From: Prevotella sp. UBA6994 | GTDB taxonomy: Bacteria; Bacteroidota; Bacteroidia; Bacteroidales; Bacteroidaceae | Assembly: GCA_002449845.1 (NCBI GenBank) | Contig: DJXW01000037.1 | Coordinates: 140,973-204,972, forward strand | Length of the DNA: 64,000 nt | Reading direction: 5' to 3' | Shown here: piece after piece, positions 55,377 to 64,000 of the stretch | How the letters are laid out: every line of letters starts with the position of its first letter | Position numbering within the stretch: the first letter of the stretch is position 1 | Notes under the pieces: generated by a model | The model's database searches: none | Told to the model about the DNA's origin: nothing | What the model saw: the letters and a program-made list of their open reading frames with translations, nothing else | Position numbers and translations under genes: made by a program

Positions 55377-57998
55377 TTATTTCACGCGATATAAAATCAC
55401 CCTACTGTTCAGTCCTGATGGCACACGAGGCCAATTCTCGTATGTGGTCTTCTGGTAGTTGATGTCCACCACGTTGATTTCATTCATCTTTCGCCATTTC
55501 TTGCCCTCACGGTCGAGTTGAGAAATGCGGTTGGCAGGAAGGTTGGTCACTTCTATCCTGATGGTGTTCACTCCTTCCTTGAACACATTGCTGAATGACA
55601 GCAGGTAAGGCACTGCCCAGGCACAACCGATGTATTGATCATTAATGTACACGCGTGCGCTCTCACGAACATCACCTAAATCAATCATCCAGTCGTTACA
55701 GTCTGCCAAGTCTTTCTTGGTCAGTTTCAACTTGGCGGAGTAAACGCCCGTTCCCATCAGGTTAGCGGTGTTCTCGTCAATGTTCTCCCAAGTCTTCAGG
55801 TTGTCTATGAAGTATTGCTTGTTGATTTCAGGCACGCTTTCCGTAAACGTCAGATACCAGCCGTTGCTCAACAATTTTCCTTTGTTGTCGAAGGGCTTGT
55901 TCTTTCTCAAGGGAAGGGTCTTCACCGTTTCCTCTTCCTGGTTGAATGTTTGCAAAATCATGCTTTCGCCAGAGCGAAGGTTGATGGTCACCTCGCCTTT
56001 GTTGGCTTCTGCCATGTATCTCTCGCCATTCATGGGGTTAAACCACATCGCATTGGCAAAATCTACAGCTAATTTCACGCTCTCGTTGATGTCGTTGGGT
56101 GTCAGGTTGGCAATGAAGTAATGATAACCTTTGTCATTGCTTCTTCTGATCATGTTCAGTCCATATCGTGTCTTCATCATCTCCATTCGTGCGCTCTTTG
56201 CCATTTGCTTTCCGTCAATGCCATAGACGATGTTGGCACCTTGTGCCTTCAGTTGTTCGATGTGAGCCTTCAACTTCTCTGTCATGATGTTGTTGCCGGG
56301 GATGATGAGCCCCTTGTATCTCGTTCCAGCCGACGTCTGCAACATACCGTTCACGAATTGCGTGGTGAGCAAGTATTTCTCGCTGATATAGTCGCAGTCG
56401 TAGCCCAGCGAGTCGATTTGCAAGATGGCTTTGATGAACGCAGGAGCTTTCTTGTCCATGGAGTGTATGTCGAACTGCATCAAGAGTTTCTTGGTGTCGT
56501 TTTGCCACATATCACGCACGGGCAGGTAAACGAGGAAGTCGTTGTCGGGCTTACCCCATTGCAGGAAACTTTGGCAACGCTCCACGTATTTCATGAAGTT
56601 GGGTGCATCTCGCCAAATGGAGTTGGTGGGCGACATGTCGATTGAGGCGTAGAATTTCCATCCTGGCCACTCGTCGTCTTTGGGCGAGTAGGCTGTGCCG
56701 TGGAAGAACATGTGGTTCACGCCAGCGCAGAACATCAAGTCCATGTCAGGCTTCAGTTGCGACAGGGATGTACGGAAATGCTCTGTCAACCAAGTGAAGG
56801 TTTCGCTCGACGTGTATTTCTTGCCCATGATGTGAGCAGCACTCGGAGCGTATTTCAACATGGAAAGGTCGGAGAAGTTCTTCTTTGTCATTCCTGGGTC
56901 GGTACGCAATCCCTTGATGCCAAACTCTGAAAGTCCAAAGCCTTCTATCTCTGGGATGTCCACGGCAGCGTAGCAATCGATGAGGTTGCCAGGTGTACCG
57001 TGTGCTTGGTTGCGTGTGATGGCTCCGTGAGAATGTGCCCAAGCTGTCCATTGCTCGGTGAAGTTCTCCAATACCAAGTCGCCGATAGTCTCACGATAGT
57101 CTGACACCACCTGCTTGTCTCCTTGTATCAGTCGGTCGAAGTTTTCCTCCAACTTATATCCCCTTCGCTTGGCAAACTCGTCCAAGAGGGTAGGGGTCCA
57201 GTTGGCACCATACACCTCATACGAGTCGTTGAAGAATGTATGTGGGTAGTTCACGCCATATTGACTGAAAGCCTTGTCGAAATGCTCCAGGTAATGCTTC
57301 ACCGCCATCTTGTCGAAATGGTCTATTACCCATCCCTCACCGCCTGGGGCAGCACGTTTCACCTTCTGTCGGGTGCGTGAGTTGTATTGGGCGATGATGT
57401 GCCATTGGTGAGACGATTTTTTCACCTTGGGAGCTTTCCATGACAGTTTGTCATTGATGACGAATGAGGTGACGTCGAAACATTTCCTTTCTCCCGTGAG
57501 GGTCTGGGTGAATGCCTTTACCTTTCCCAACTTGGCGTATGGCTTTTCTTTCTCGTCCACGGCAAGGCTTAGGTCTTTTACCTTCTTGCCCGTGAAGTCT
57601 TTTTCCACGAACACCACCTTGCAAGCGGCTTCCTCGATGGGAACCCACGGACCGCCGAATGGCCATCCCGTACCTGTTGCCATCGAAATCTCTATGTCAT
57701 CTCTCTTTCCTTCCTCTTCCACGAATCGCAGCATCTTCATCCACTTATCGGTGAGGTAGGGGATATTGTTGTTGTCGTTGCCTTGCACGCCATAGATAGG
57801 AGTGATCTCAAGTGCGCCTATGCCGTGGTTGGCATATTGCTGCATGTTCCATTGCAGGTTGTTCTCGTCCACGGCTGAGCCAAACCACCACCAGCGTGCG
57901 CCTGGCTTTGCCTCTCGTGTGGGCGTAGGCCATTGTTGGGCACTTGCAGGTGCCAATATGCTAAGGGCGAGAATGAGTTGACAGATTCTTTTTTTCAT
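55377..57998 (-). CDS. Secreted GH106-like glycoside hydrolase (probable alpha-L-rhamnosidase)
   Basis: 873 residues with a signal peptide (MKKRICQLILALSILAPASA). The N-terminal catalytic barrel begins PGARWWWFGSAVDENNLQWN with GALEITPIYGV. It contains TFFNDSYEVYGANWTPTLLDEF, SSETFTWLTEHFR and LMFCAGVNHMFFHGTAYSPKDDEWPG, the layout of family GH106. The C-terminal 170 residues are a GH2-type sugar-binding jelly roll (DLGDVRESARVYINDQYIG). GH106 removes alpha-L-rhamnose from pectic rhamnogalacturonan. It lies 23 bases after rlmH, apparently by read-through. A link with uxaB at the start of the window (galacturonate catabolism) is plausible but they are 54 kb apart. Confidence 0.78.
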   Translation of the reverse strand: MKKRICQLILALSILAPASAQQWPTPTREAKPGARWWWFGSAVDENNLQWNMQQYANHGIGALEITPIYGVQGNDNNNIPYLTDKWMKMLRFVEEEGKRDDIEISMATGTGWPFGGPWVPIEEAACKVVFVEKDFTGKKVKDLSLAVDEKEKPYAKLGKVKAFTQTLTGERKCFDVTSFVINDKLSWKAPKVKKSSHQWHIIAQYNSRTRQKVKRAAPGGEGWVIDHFDKMAVKHYLEHFDKAFSQYGVNYPHTFFNDSYEVYGANWTPTLLDEFAKRRGYKLEENFDRLIQGDKQVVSDYRETIGDLVLENFTEQWTAWAHSHGAITRNQAHGTPGNLIDCYAAVDIPEIEGFGLSEFGIKGLRTDPGMTKKNFSDLSMLKYAPSAAHIMGKKYTSSETFTWLTEHFRTSLSQLKPDMDLMFCAGVNHMFFHGTAYSPKDDEWPGWKFYASIDMSPTNSIWRDAPNFMKYVERCQSFLQWGKPDNDFLVYLPVRDMWQNDTKKLLMQFDIHSMDKKAPAFIKAILQIDSLGYDCDYISEKYLLTTQFVNGMLQTSAGTRYKGLIIPGNNIMTEKLKAHIEQLKAQGANIVYGIDGKQMAKSARMEMMKTRYGLNMIRRSNDKGYHYFIANLTPNDINESVKLAVDFANAMWFNPMNGERYMAEANKGEVTINLRSGESMILQTFNQEEETVKTLPLRKNKPFDNKGKLLSNGWYLTFTESVPEINKQYFIDNLKTWENIDENTANLMGTGVYSAKLKLTKKDLADCNDWMIDLGDVRESARVYINDQYIGCAWAVPYLLSFSNVFKEGVNTIRIEVTNLPANRISQLDREGKKWRKMNEINVVDINYQKTTYENWPRVPSGLNSRVILYRVK

Positions 57999-58021
57999 CG
58001 TTTGCGTTATTTTGGTTATGG

Positions 58022-58492
58022 TTATTCATGATGATAGGGTTCTCCTTTGATGATGGTGCAGGCACGGTAAATCTGTTCCACGAACAACAGGCGTACCATC
58101 TGGTGACTGAATGTCATCTTCGAGAGCGACAACTTTTCATTGGCTCTCGCATATACGGCATCCGAGAATCCGTAGGGACCGCCTACGACAAACACCAGTC
58201 GTCTTGCCGTGTTCTGTTTTCTTTGCAACCAGTCGGCAAACTCAATGCTTCTGTATTCCTTTCCGTGTTCATCCAGCAGCACCACGGTATCAGAGGGTTG
58301 CAATTTTTGCAAAATCAGTTCCCCCTCTTTGTTCTTCTGTTGCTCTTCGGTCAGGCTTTTGGTGTTTTTCAGGTCAGGAATGACGGTTATCTCAAAGGGG
58401 ATGTAATGGCTTATCCTCTCCGTATAGTCGTTGATGCCCACAGCCAAGTGCTTGTCCGTGGTCTTGCTAACGAGAATGAGTTCCGTCTTCAT
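58022..58492 (-). CDS. rlmH: 23S rRNA pseudouridine-1915 N3-methyltransferase
   Basis: A 156-residue SPOUT methyltransferase acting on helix 69 of 23S rRNA in the 70S ribosome. The knotted C terminus is strongly conserved: FVVGGPYGFSDAVYARANEK, then LSLSKMTFSHQMVRLLFVEQ and IYRACTIIKGEPYHHE. The length is as expected. It lies between the DUF4491 gene (14-base gap) and the GH106 gene, on one likely transcript. Confidence 0.96.
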   Translation of the reverse strand: MKTELILVSKTTDKHLAVGINDYTERISHYIPFEITVIPDLKNTKSLTEEQQKNKEGELILQKLQPSDTVVLLDEHGKEYRSIEFADWLQRKQNTARRLVFVVGGPYGFSDAVYARANEKLSLSKMTFSHQMVRLLFVEQIYRACTIIKGEPYHHE

Positions 58493-58506
58493 AGTGCTTA
58501 TGATTG

Positions 58507-58890
58507 TTAATTATTAAGGTCTTGTTCTTTTTGCGCGTAGATGCTCTTGCCGTGATGAAGCGGACAAAGAGTTTCGTCTTTGTCTATCGGTGAATATTCG
58601 TGCTTGCGCTTGGGATTCATGGGAAACCATCCCTTTTCCACACGTTTTTTTTGCGAGAAAAGCTCGCCTATCGACCAGAGGAATGAGGCACCCAATACTC
58701 CGAGGAGAGACGACCAGAAAACATTTGCCACGCAGAAAGCACATCCTATGCTCGTGATTCCGAAAATGAGAAACACCCACCAATACTTCGTGCCAGTGTG
58801 ATATTCGGTCTTGATGACCAGCGGGTGGAAGAATCCAATGGTCAGAAATGTGCAAATGGCAATGATGACACCAGTGAAATGAAATTCCAT
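58507..58890 (-). CDS. DUF4491 family membrane protein
   Basis: 127 residues from MEFHFTGVIIAICTFLTIGF. An in-frame codon at 58917 is upstream of the promoter element (58914-58906) and is excluded. It has three hydrophobic segments (HFTGVIIAICTFLTIGFFH, YWWVFLIFGITSIGCAFCV, LLGVLGASFLWSIGE). The cytoplasmic tail GWFPMNPKRK is the conserved family ending, followed by a variable C terminus. The function is unknown. It is the first gene of the DUF4491-rlmH-GH106 cluster. Confidence 0.82.
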   Translation of the reverse strand: MEFHFTGVIIAICTFLTIGFFHPLVIKTEYHTGTKYWWVFLIFGITSIGCAFCVANVFWSSLLGVLGASFLWSIGELFSQKKRVEKGWFPMNPKRKHEYSPIDKDETLCPLHHGKSIYAQKEQDLNN

Positions 58891-58905
58891 TTTTATAGTT
58901 TTGGT

Positions 58906-58914
58906 GCAAAGGTA
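58906..58914 (-). promoter_or_regulatory. -7 promoter element for the DUF4491-rlmH cluster
   Basis: The reverse complement is TACCTTTGC, 15 bases before the ATG at 58890, so the mRNA leader is very short. Confidence 0.65.
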
Positions 58915-58929
58915 CACAAAATTATTTAA

Positions 58930-59838
58930 TTATGGAAGAATAGAGGAGATATTTTCTTTTGACAATACCCATCTAACCAAATCAAGAAGGGATTGGGAAG
59001 GTTGGTTTTCTGCATTGCAAGGGAGTAAATACCAACAAACCGTCCATGAGAGTTGTTGACCTGGATTGAGGGCGGTATATGCTCCTTGGCTTTCCAGTTC
59101 AATATATGTGGTTCCTCTATTGACATAAACTTGAACCTCAGCTTCACCAGGAGCGGGTTGAGAAGCATCAAGGTCCGTAAACTGCTTAACGAGCAACAAA
59201 CCATTATTGGCGTATGCAAGCCATCCCTTTCCGTCAGCGTTAATCTTACGGTTTTCGTTTATTGCATCTGCCTGATACCATGCTGCATTGTGTGCAAACT
59301 GAAATGGAAGTAGGTTGGCGGGGGAGATGCTTTCTTTAGAAGCATCGAAGAAGATAAGACCACTGTTTGGTACTCGTGTGATTTCCCACGGTGCAACGGA
59401 ACGTATCATGTCAGTAACATTCTTGATGGAGTAGGTGATAACGATGGCTTTTCGTTGTTTATCGGTCGTAAATTTCTTGCTGACTTGCAGTCCAAGACGT
59501 GATGAGGGTTGACTGGTCATAACGATTGCATCATCGTTTTGTTCAACGGTATATGGTTGTTTGTCAAACTCAGATACAGGCGGCCATTTCCATTCTCGTT
59601 GTGGACTTGTCCAGAATGTGCTGCCAAATGACTCAGGCCATCGTAATTGAGAGATGACCTCCGTTTCGTCGTATTTCAACGATAGGATTTTTCCTCCATT
59701 CTCGCTAATCATCATGTGAAGGTTGCCAACGTTGATGAAATACTTTTGTTCTTCTTGATTCTGACCTTTTGGCATTGTTGCCGATGCGGTATTGACGAAT
59801 AATAATGCCAAACAGAATATGGTAGCAATTCGTTTCAT
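58930..59838 (-). CDS. DUF4380 (aldose-epimerase-like) secreted protein
   Basis: 302 residues with a signal peptide (IATIFCLALLFVNTASA). The mature protein is all-beta, with ENGGKILSLKYDETEVISQLRWP, FGSTFWTSPQREWKWPP and LSWTVCWYLLPC, the pattern of DUF4380, which is related to galactose mutarotases and sugar-binding super-sandwiches. The catalytic His/Glu of mutarotases could not be placed with confidence, so sugar binding without catalysis is possible. Its stop lies between genes of different transcripts; it seems monocistronic. A clear promoter element was not found. Confidence 0.75.
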   Translation of the reverse strand: MKRIATIFCLALLFVNTASATMPKGQNQEEQKYFINVGNLHMMISENGGKILSLKYDETEVISQLRWPESFGSTFWTSPQREWKWPPVSEFDKQPYTVEQNDDAIVMTSQPSSRLGLQVSKKFTTDKQRKAIVITYSIKNVTDMIRSVAPWEITRVPNSGLIFFDASKESISPANLLPFQFAHNAAWYQADAINENRKINADGKGWLAYANNGLLLVKQFTDLDASQPAPGEAEVQVYVNRGTTYIELESQGAYTALNPGQQLSWTVCWYLLPCNAENQPSQSLLDLVRWVLSKENISSILP

Positions 59839-59924
59839 ATTTAAAGCTTTTTTGTAATTCGGGGATAAAGTTATCCATTATCTTTGATTCATGAAAGAAA
59901 AATCTGAAAAATTCGCGTTATTTC

Positions 59925-59957
59925 TTTGGCTTTGTCGTATTTTTATTTTATCTTTGC
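59925..59957 (+). promoter_or_regulatory. Promoter of the phosphohexomutase gene
   Basis: TTTG (59925-59928), a 20-base spacer, then TATCTTTGC (59949-59957), 40 bases before the ATG. Confidence 0.75.
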
Positions 59958-59997
59958 CCAAAATGTTAAATGTCAACTAAAAACTTAATCAAAAAAA

Positions 59998-61749
59998 ATG
60001 GAAAATAACGCAGCTTTGATTGCCCAATGTGAGGAAAGGGCAAAACAATGGCTTTCTCCAGCCTTTGACGAGGAGACACGAAAAGCAGTACAGGCAATGC
60101 TTGACAACGAGGACAAGACGGAGTTGATAGATGCCTTCTATCGCGATTTGGAGTTTGGTACGGGTGGACTTCGTGGTATCATGGGTGCTGGTACTAACCG
60201 TATGAACATTTACATCGTAGGTATGGCTACACAAGGCTTTGCCAATTATATCCTGAAGGCGTTCCCTGGCAGAACGGATCTTTCGGTGGTGGTGGGACAC
60301 GACTGCCGCAACAACGGTCGTCTCTTTGCCGAGACCGTGGCTAACATCTTCTCTGCCAATGGCATCAAGGCATATTTATTCGAGAGCCTTCGTCCTACTC
60401 CTGAAATCTCTTTCGCCATCCGACAGTTGGGCGCACAGGCAGGTGTGAACGTTACTGCCAGCCATAACCCCAAGGAGTATAATGGCTACAAGGCTTACTG
60501 GGATGATGGTGCACAGGTGCTGTCTCCACACGACAAGGGCATTATCGACGAGGTGAACAAGGTGACGATTGCCGACGTGAAGTTTGAGGGAAACAAAGAC
60601 CTCATCGAAATTATCGGTGGCGAGATGGACGTAGATTATCTGAAGGCTGTCAAGGAGGCAATGGTTGACCAAGAGGTTATCCTGCGCCAGAAAGACCTGA
60701 ACATTGTGTACTCACCTCTTCATGGTACTGGACGTGTCATTATTCCCGCAGCTCTGCGCACATGGGGATTCCAAAATATCCACGTGGTACCTGAGCAGAT
60801 GGTGATAGATGGCAACTTCCCCACGGTGGTTTCTCCTAACCCCGAAAACTCTGAGGCAATGACGCTTGGCATGAAGCTTGGTACAAAACTCAATGCCGAC
60901 CTCGTGATTGCCAGCGACCCCGATGCTGACCGCCTTGCTATCGTTTGCCGTAACAACAAGGGCGAATGGGAAATCCTCAATGGCAACCAGACAGCCATGA
61001 TGTTCTCTTGGTACATCATCACCAATAAGAAGAAACTCGGACAACTGAAAGGCAACGAGTTCATGGTGAAGACCATCGTGACCTCAGAGTTGATTGCGAA
61101 GATTGCCAAGAAGAATGGCGTGGAACTGTTCGACGAATACACGGGCTTCAAGTGGATTGCTTATCGTATCCGTGTCAACGAGGGTGTGAAGAAATACATT
61201 GGTGGAGGTGAAGAGAGCTTTGGCTTCCTGCCATTCGATAAGGTACGCGACAAGGATTCACCAGCTTCTATCTGCTTGATTTGCGAGATTGCTGCTTGGG
61301 CAAAGGATAATGGCAAGACCTTGTACGACCTCTTGATGGACATCTACGCTGAATACGGATTCTCTCGCGAGTTTACCGTGAACGTGGTGAAACCAGGTAA
61401 GACGGGAGCAGACGAAATCAAGCAGATGATGGTTGACTTCCGCAAGAATCCTCCTACAGAACTGGGTGGCTCGCAAATCGTTTTGTGGAAAGACTTTGAG
61501 AGCCTTGAGGCACGCAAGGCTGACGGTAGCGTAGAGAAAATCGACATGCCTGCTACGAGCAATGTGCTGCAATGGTTCTGCGATGACGACACGAAAGTGT
61601 CTGTTCGTCCATCAGGTACCGAGCCTAAGATTAAGTTCTACATTGAGGTGAAAGACCCAAGCTTCAAGTGCGCCGGTTGCTACGACCGTTGCATGAATGC
61701 TGCCGCTGAGAAGATTGAGGCTATCAAGCAGAGCTTGAATCTCGGCTAA
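59998..61749 (+). CDS. Phospho-sugar mutase (phosphoglucomutase/phosphomannomutase, PGM2-like)
   Basis: A 583-residue alpha-D-phosphohexomutase of the long type. The start region has LEFGTGGLRGIMGAG (51-65). The catalytic phosphoserine is S155 in TASHNPKEYNGYKAY, the metal loop is SDPDADRLA, the sugar loop is GGGEESFGF and the phosphate-binding loop is RPSGTEPKIKFY. It interconverts hexose 1- and 6-phosphates, linking glycolysis to glycogen and nucleotide-sugar synthesis. It is distinct from the GlmM-type enzyme at 38901. It is monocistronic and followed by a palindromic repeat. Confidence 0.9.
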   Translation: MENNAALIAQCEERAKQWLSPAFDEETRKAVQAMLDNEDKTELIDAFYRDLEFGTGGLRGIMGAGTNRMNIYIVGMATQGFANYILKAFPGRTDLSVVVGHDCRNNGRLFAETVANIFSANGIKAYLFESLRPTPEISFAIRQLGAQAGVNVTASHNPKEYNGYKAYWDDGAQVLSPHDKGIIDEVNKVTIADVKFEGNKDLIEIIGGEMDVDYLKAVKEAMVDQEVILRQKDLNIVYSPLHGTGRVIIPAALRTWGFQNIHVVPEQMVIDGNFPTVVSPNPENSEAMTLGMKLGTKLNADLVIASDPDADRLAIVCRNNKGEWEILNGNQTAMMFSWYIITNKKKLGQLKGNEFMVKTIVTSELIAKIAKKNGVELFDEYTGFKWIAYRIRVNEGVKKYIGGGEESFGFLPFDKVRDKDSPASICLICEIAAWAKDNGKTLYDLLMDIYAEYGFSREFTVNVVKPGKTGADEIKQMMVDFRKNPPTELGGSQIVLWKDFESLEARKADGSVEKIDMPATSNVLQWFCDDDTKVSVRPSGTEPKIKFYIEVKDPSFKCAGCYDRCMNAAAEKIEAIKQSLNLG

Positions 61750-61787
61750 TCAGACTATTCCAGTTTCTCATTCCCATGAAGTAAACA

Positions 61788-61862
61788 AGTGAGAAACCAC
61801 TGGTCACCATGCAAGAAACCATCGGTTACACATATAGTGACCGATGGTTTCTTGTATAGTTA
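61788..61862. repeat. Palindromic repeat, copy 3 of the AAGAAACCATCGG family
   Basis: CAAGAAACCATCGGT (about 61812-61826) pairs with ACCGATGGTTTCTTG around a short CACATATAG loop. A flanking GAGAAACCACTGGTCACC unit lies upstream. It begins about 40 bases after the mutase stop. The rest of the 61863-62003 gap shows nothing but the next promoter. Confidence 0.75.
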
Positions 61863-62003
61863 CTTACGGAAGAAAGGTGATACCAATCTTCTCAAAAGAC
61901 CAAAACAATGAGGCGAATATTTTATCGAGCCATGTTTTCTCTTATCTTATGTTAAATTACACAGGCATGCTATCACTTGCGATGTATTTATCATTTTTTT
62001 ATT

Positions 62004-62012
62004 TATCTTTGC
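62004..62012 (+). promoter_or_regulatory. -7 promoter element for the CNNM-type gene
   Basis: TATCTTTGC lies 27 bases before the ATG at 62040. Confidence 0.65.
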
Positions 62013-62039
62013 AGTAAATAGTCACAAACACAATCAGTT

Positions 62040-63128
62040 ATGCTATTATTGATTATATTTCTGTTAGGTGCCATGAGCATCTCTTTTTTGTGTTCCATCC
62101 TCGAGTCCGTATTGCTATCGACACCGATGTCTTTTGTCACCATGAAAGAGGACGAGGGCTACAAACCCGCCACCCTCTTCAAGAAATACAAGACCGATAA
62201 TTCAAGAGCCATAGCCTCCATCCTTTCCTTGAACACCATTGCACACACCATAGGTGCGGCTGGCGTAGGCCAGCAGTCGTCCATTGTCTTTGGCAGCGAA
62301 TGGTTTGGTCTGGTATCGGCCATAACAACGGTTCTGATATTGGTTTTTACCGAAATTATCCCGAAGACGCTGGGCACAGAGAACTGGCGAAGCCTGATGG
62401 GCTTTACGGCCAGAACCATTCACGTGCTCATCTACTTGCTCTACCCCGTTGTGGTGGTGTCGCAATGGCTTACACGCCTGATTTCACGGAAAAAAGACGG
62501 TGAAGCGGCAGTGAGCCGTGAAGAGGTGACCGCCATGGCCGATATGGGCGAGGACGAAGGTGTCATTGATGAAGACGAGAACAAAATCATACAAAACATC
62601 ATCAAGCTCGACAGCATCAAGGCCACAGAGGTAATGACTCCACGTGTGGTGGCTGCCACGGCTCCTAAATCCATGACGTTAAAGGATTTCTACGAAAGGA
62701 AAGAATTCAAGCATTTCTCGCGCATACACGTATATCTTGATGATGAGGATTTCCTCACAGGCTATGTGCTGCGAAGCGACGTGCTCACACAGTTGACCGA
62801 AGACCATACCGAAAAGAAACTGGCTGATTTAAAACGTAAAATATTCCTTGTCAACGACAATTTGTCGGTGGCTGATGTCTGGGACTGTCTGCTGCGCAAT
62901 AAAGAACAGTTGGCAGGCATCATCGACGAATATGGTTCATTCAAGGGCATCATCACCCTCGAAGACATCATCGAGACAATCTTCGGTCTTGAAATTATCG
63001 ACGAGAACGATGCCGTGCACGATATGCAACAATATGCCCGCGAGCGTTGGCAACTGCGCCAGCAGAAGCACAAGGAAATCAACCTTCCAACTAACTCTCC
63101 CCTCTCATCAGATGGCGAAGTGCGCTGA
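62040..63128 (+). CDS. CNNM/CorC-type membrane protein (DUF21 plus CBS pair)
   Basis: 362 residues. The N-terminal DUF21 transmembrane domain (about 1-155) has ISFLCSILESVLLST, IASILSLNTIAHTIGAAGVG and VFTEIIPKTLG. A pair of CBS domains follows (about 190-320; VMTPRVVAATAP, GYVLRSDVL, GIIDEYGSFKGIITLEDIIE). The C-terminal CorC/HlyC transporter-associated domain is absent, so it is the shorter architecture. Relatives transport or sense divalent cations such as magnesium, with nucleotide binding by the CBS pair. The last 38 bases overlap the convergent phosphate-transporter gene. Confidence 0.88.
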   Translation: MLLLIIFLLGAMSISFLCSILESVLLSTPMSFVTMKEDEGYKPATLFKKYKTDNSRAIASILSLNTIAHTIGAAGVGQQSSIVFGSEWFGLVSAITTVLILVFTEIIPKTLGTENWRSLMGFTARTIHVLIYLLYPVVVVSQWLTRLISRKKDGEAAVSREEVTAMADMGEDEGVIDEDENKIIQNIIKLDSIKATEVMTPRVVAATAPKSMTLKDFYERKEFKHFSRIHVYLDDEDFLTGYVLRSDVLTQLTEDHTEKKLADLKRKIFLVNDNLSVADVWDCLLRNKEQLAGIIDEYGSFKGIITLEDIIETIFGLEIIDENDAVHDMQQYARERWQLRQQKHKEINLPTNSPLSSDGEVR

Positions 63129-64000
63129 GGAGTTCTTGAGACTCTTGGACGACACTCAGGAATACGGTCATGGCTTCGATGTTGAGTTGGCGGGTCTGTA
63201 TGTCGTGAATGATGCGTTTGCGATAATCGGAAAGTGATGACTGAAGTACGGCTGCATCATTACGTATCTGGGATGCTGTCTCACAATCGAGAGACCGAAG
63301 GTACAAGCGCATAATCTCATTTCGCAAGACAAGAAACTCATTGGCATACTCACTTGGAACGGGACTGAAATTGTTGCCGACATGCTCCCTGCACGACTCA
63401 CCCATGCGCTTCAGGCAATAGTACATCTGGGAGAGGGAGTTGACGATTAGGAAATACCACGTGCTCTTTTCTACGCTCACTATCGGATCTAATCGGCGCA
63501 AGGCAATAATCTGCTTACGGCGCTGGCGTTTCAGTTCCTTGCGTTGCTGGTCCACATCCGACGTGACATGTTTCAGGCGGCGGTAATCCTCGCAGAAGAA
63601 AGCCGTGGTCAGTGACTCGTAATCATCTGTTACCATACGGACATGAGTCTTGATCGTCTGGTTCTCATATTCTCGGAGCAACGCCCAACATTCTTCCTTG
63701 TCATCGCAATGCACTATCCTTGTGAATAATTTGTCATCCTCACCCTCCGTCGTATTCTTTCGGTAATTCAGATGACTGCGAATGAGCAGGAAGGTGGCAA
63801 GCGAAATGGCGACCATCATTGCTACAAATGACCCGAAGTACAAGGCGATGCTTACAAGGAAACACAAGATGAATGCCACGCCAGCCGTGATGAACCAACC
63901 ACCGATGACAGACAGTACACCCGTAATGCGGAACACAGCACTCTCGCGACCCCATGCACGGTCGGCAAGTGACGATCCCATAGCCACCATGAAGGTGACG
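63091..64000 (-). CDS. PiT-family inorganic phosphate transporter, C-terminal part (5' end outside window)
   Basis: The open frame continues past the right edge, so the start is missing. The visible 303 residues begin in the second PiT repeat (MVAMGSSLADRAWGRESAVF, then GVLSVIGGWFITAGVAFILC). A membrane pair (FLVSIALYFGSFVAMMVAIS) and a long cytoplasmic helical domain of about 230 residues follow. That C-terminal extension, with basic stretches such as RKELKRQRRKQ, is usual for Bacteroidetes PiT proteins and may be regulatory. It imports phosphate with protons or sodium. Convergent with, and overlapping, the CNNM-type gene. Confidence 0.8.
   Translation of the reverse strand, partial: VTFMVAMGSSLADRAWGRESAVFRITGVLSVIGGWFITAGVAFILCFLVSIALYFGSFVAMMVAISLATFLLIRSHLNYRKNTTEGEDDKLFTRIVHCDDKEECWALLREYENQTIKTHVRMVTDDYESLTTAFFCEDYRRLKHVTSDVDQQRKELKRQRRKQIIALRRLDPIVSVEKSTWYFLIVNSLSQMYYCLKRMGESCREHVGNNFSPVPSEYANEFLVLRNEIMRLYLRSLDCETASQIRNDAAVLQSSLSDYRKRIIHDIQTRQLNIEAMTVFLSVVQESQELLSALRHLMRGES

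Noticed and set aside
1..64000. tRNA or rRNA genes
   Set aside because: I looked for T-loop and cloverleaf patterns in the intergenic regions and saw none; a covariance-model search would be decisive.

Overview
The window reads as chromosomal DNA from a Bacteroidales bacterium, most likely Prevotella/Segatella or a close relative. The evidence is the recurrent Bacteroidetes promoter signature (TTTG, about 20 bases, then TAnnTTTGC) upstream of about 20 genes, start codons without Shine-Dalgarno sequences, many outer-membrane and TonB-dependent proteins, a BtuB-BtuG vitamin B12 uptake pair, and families typical of the group (DUF2723, DUF4491, DUF4380, DUF4827, FISUMP). No rRNA, tRNA, phage, transposase or CRISPR array was seen.

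Layout. 1-4.2 kb: the end of a TPR-like protein, uxaB, ispE, a hairpin-rich intergenic region and a VapBC-type toxin-antitoxin pair. 4.2-8.2 kb: a secreted GH29 fucosidase and a secreted three-domain FISUMP protein that share a near-identical promoter/leader. 8.3-16.3 kb: dnaB, then the leucine operon leuA-leuC-leuD-cimA-leuB, preceded by a branched-chain-rich leader peptide and a terminator/antiterminator attenuator. 16.3-19.5 kb: a LemA/DUF2207 pair and a small beta-barrel protein. 19.5-23.0 kb: a cobalamin riboswitch driving btuB-btuG. 23.1-25.5 kb: pheS with a PagL-like outer-membrane protein. 25.7-27.6 kb: a two-gene ABC transporter. 27.7-34.4 kb: a TonB-receptor/OmpA fusion and an MG2-type surface protein. 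34.4-36.2 kb: a second FISUMP gene and a 254-bp MITE-like element. 36.2-40.3 kb: a nucleotidyltransferase, nrnA, a DUF4827 lipoprotein and glmM. 40.3-46.2 kb: a three-gene envelope operon (DUF2723, polysaccharide deacetylase, LTA-synthase-like enzyme). 46.2-55.3 kb: the tight operon rlmL-dipeptidyl peptidase-purD-two membrane proteins, and clpC. 55.4-59.9 kb: a GH106-like enzyme, rlmH, DUF4491 and DUF4380. 60-64 kb: a phosphohexomutase, a CNNM-type CBS protein and the end of a PiT phosphate transporter.

Most notable signal. The two FISUMP genes, 28 kb apart (6248-8068 and 34823-35515), end in equal-length C-terminal segments. There the codons differ mainly at positions 1 and 2 while the third base (mostly C) is kept, whereas the upstream part of the domain differs mainly at synonymous third positions. 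Both genes continue into a shared 3' flank of about 130 bp that folds into a long hairpin. This is the footprint expected of variable regions targeted by a diversity-generating retroelement. No reverse transcriptase or template repeat is in the window, so the machinery would have to act from elsewhere, or the copies are relics. Secondary signals are the leu attenuator, a family of nested palindromes (core AAGAAACCATCGG) after three genes, and the MITE-like element.

All functional calls rest on reading motifs and family resemblance. No database search was run.
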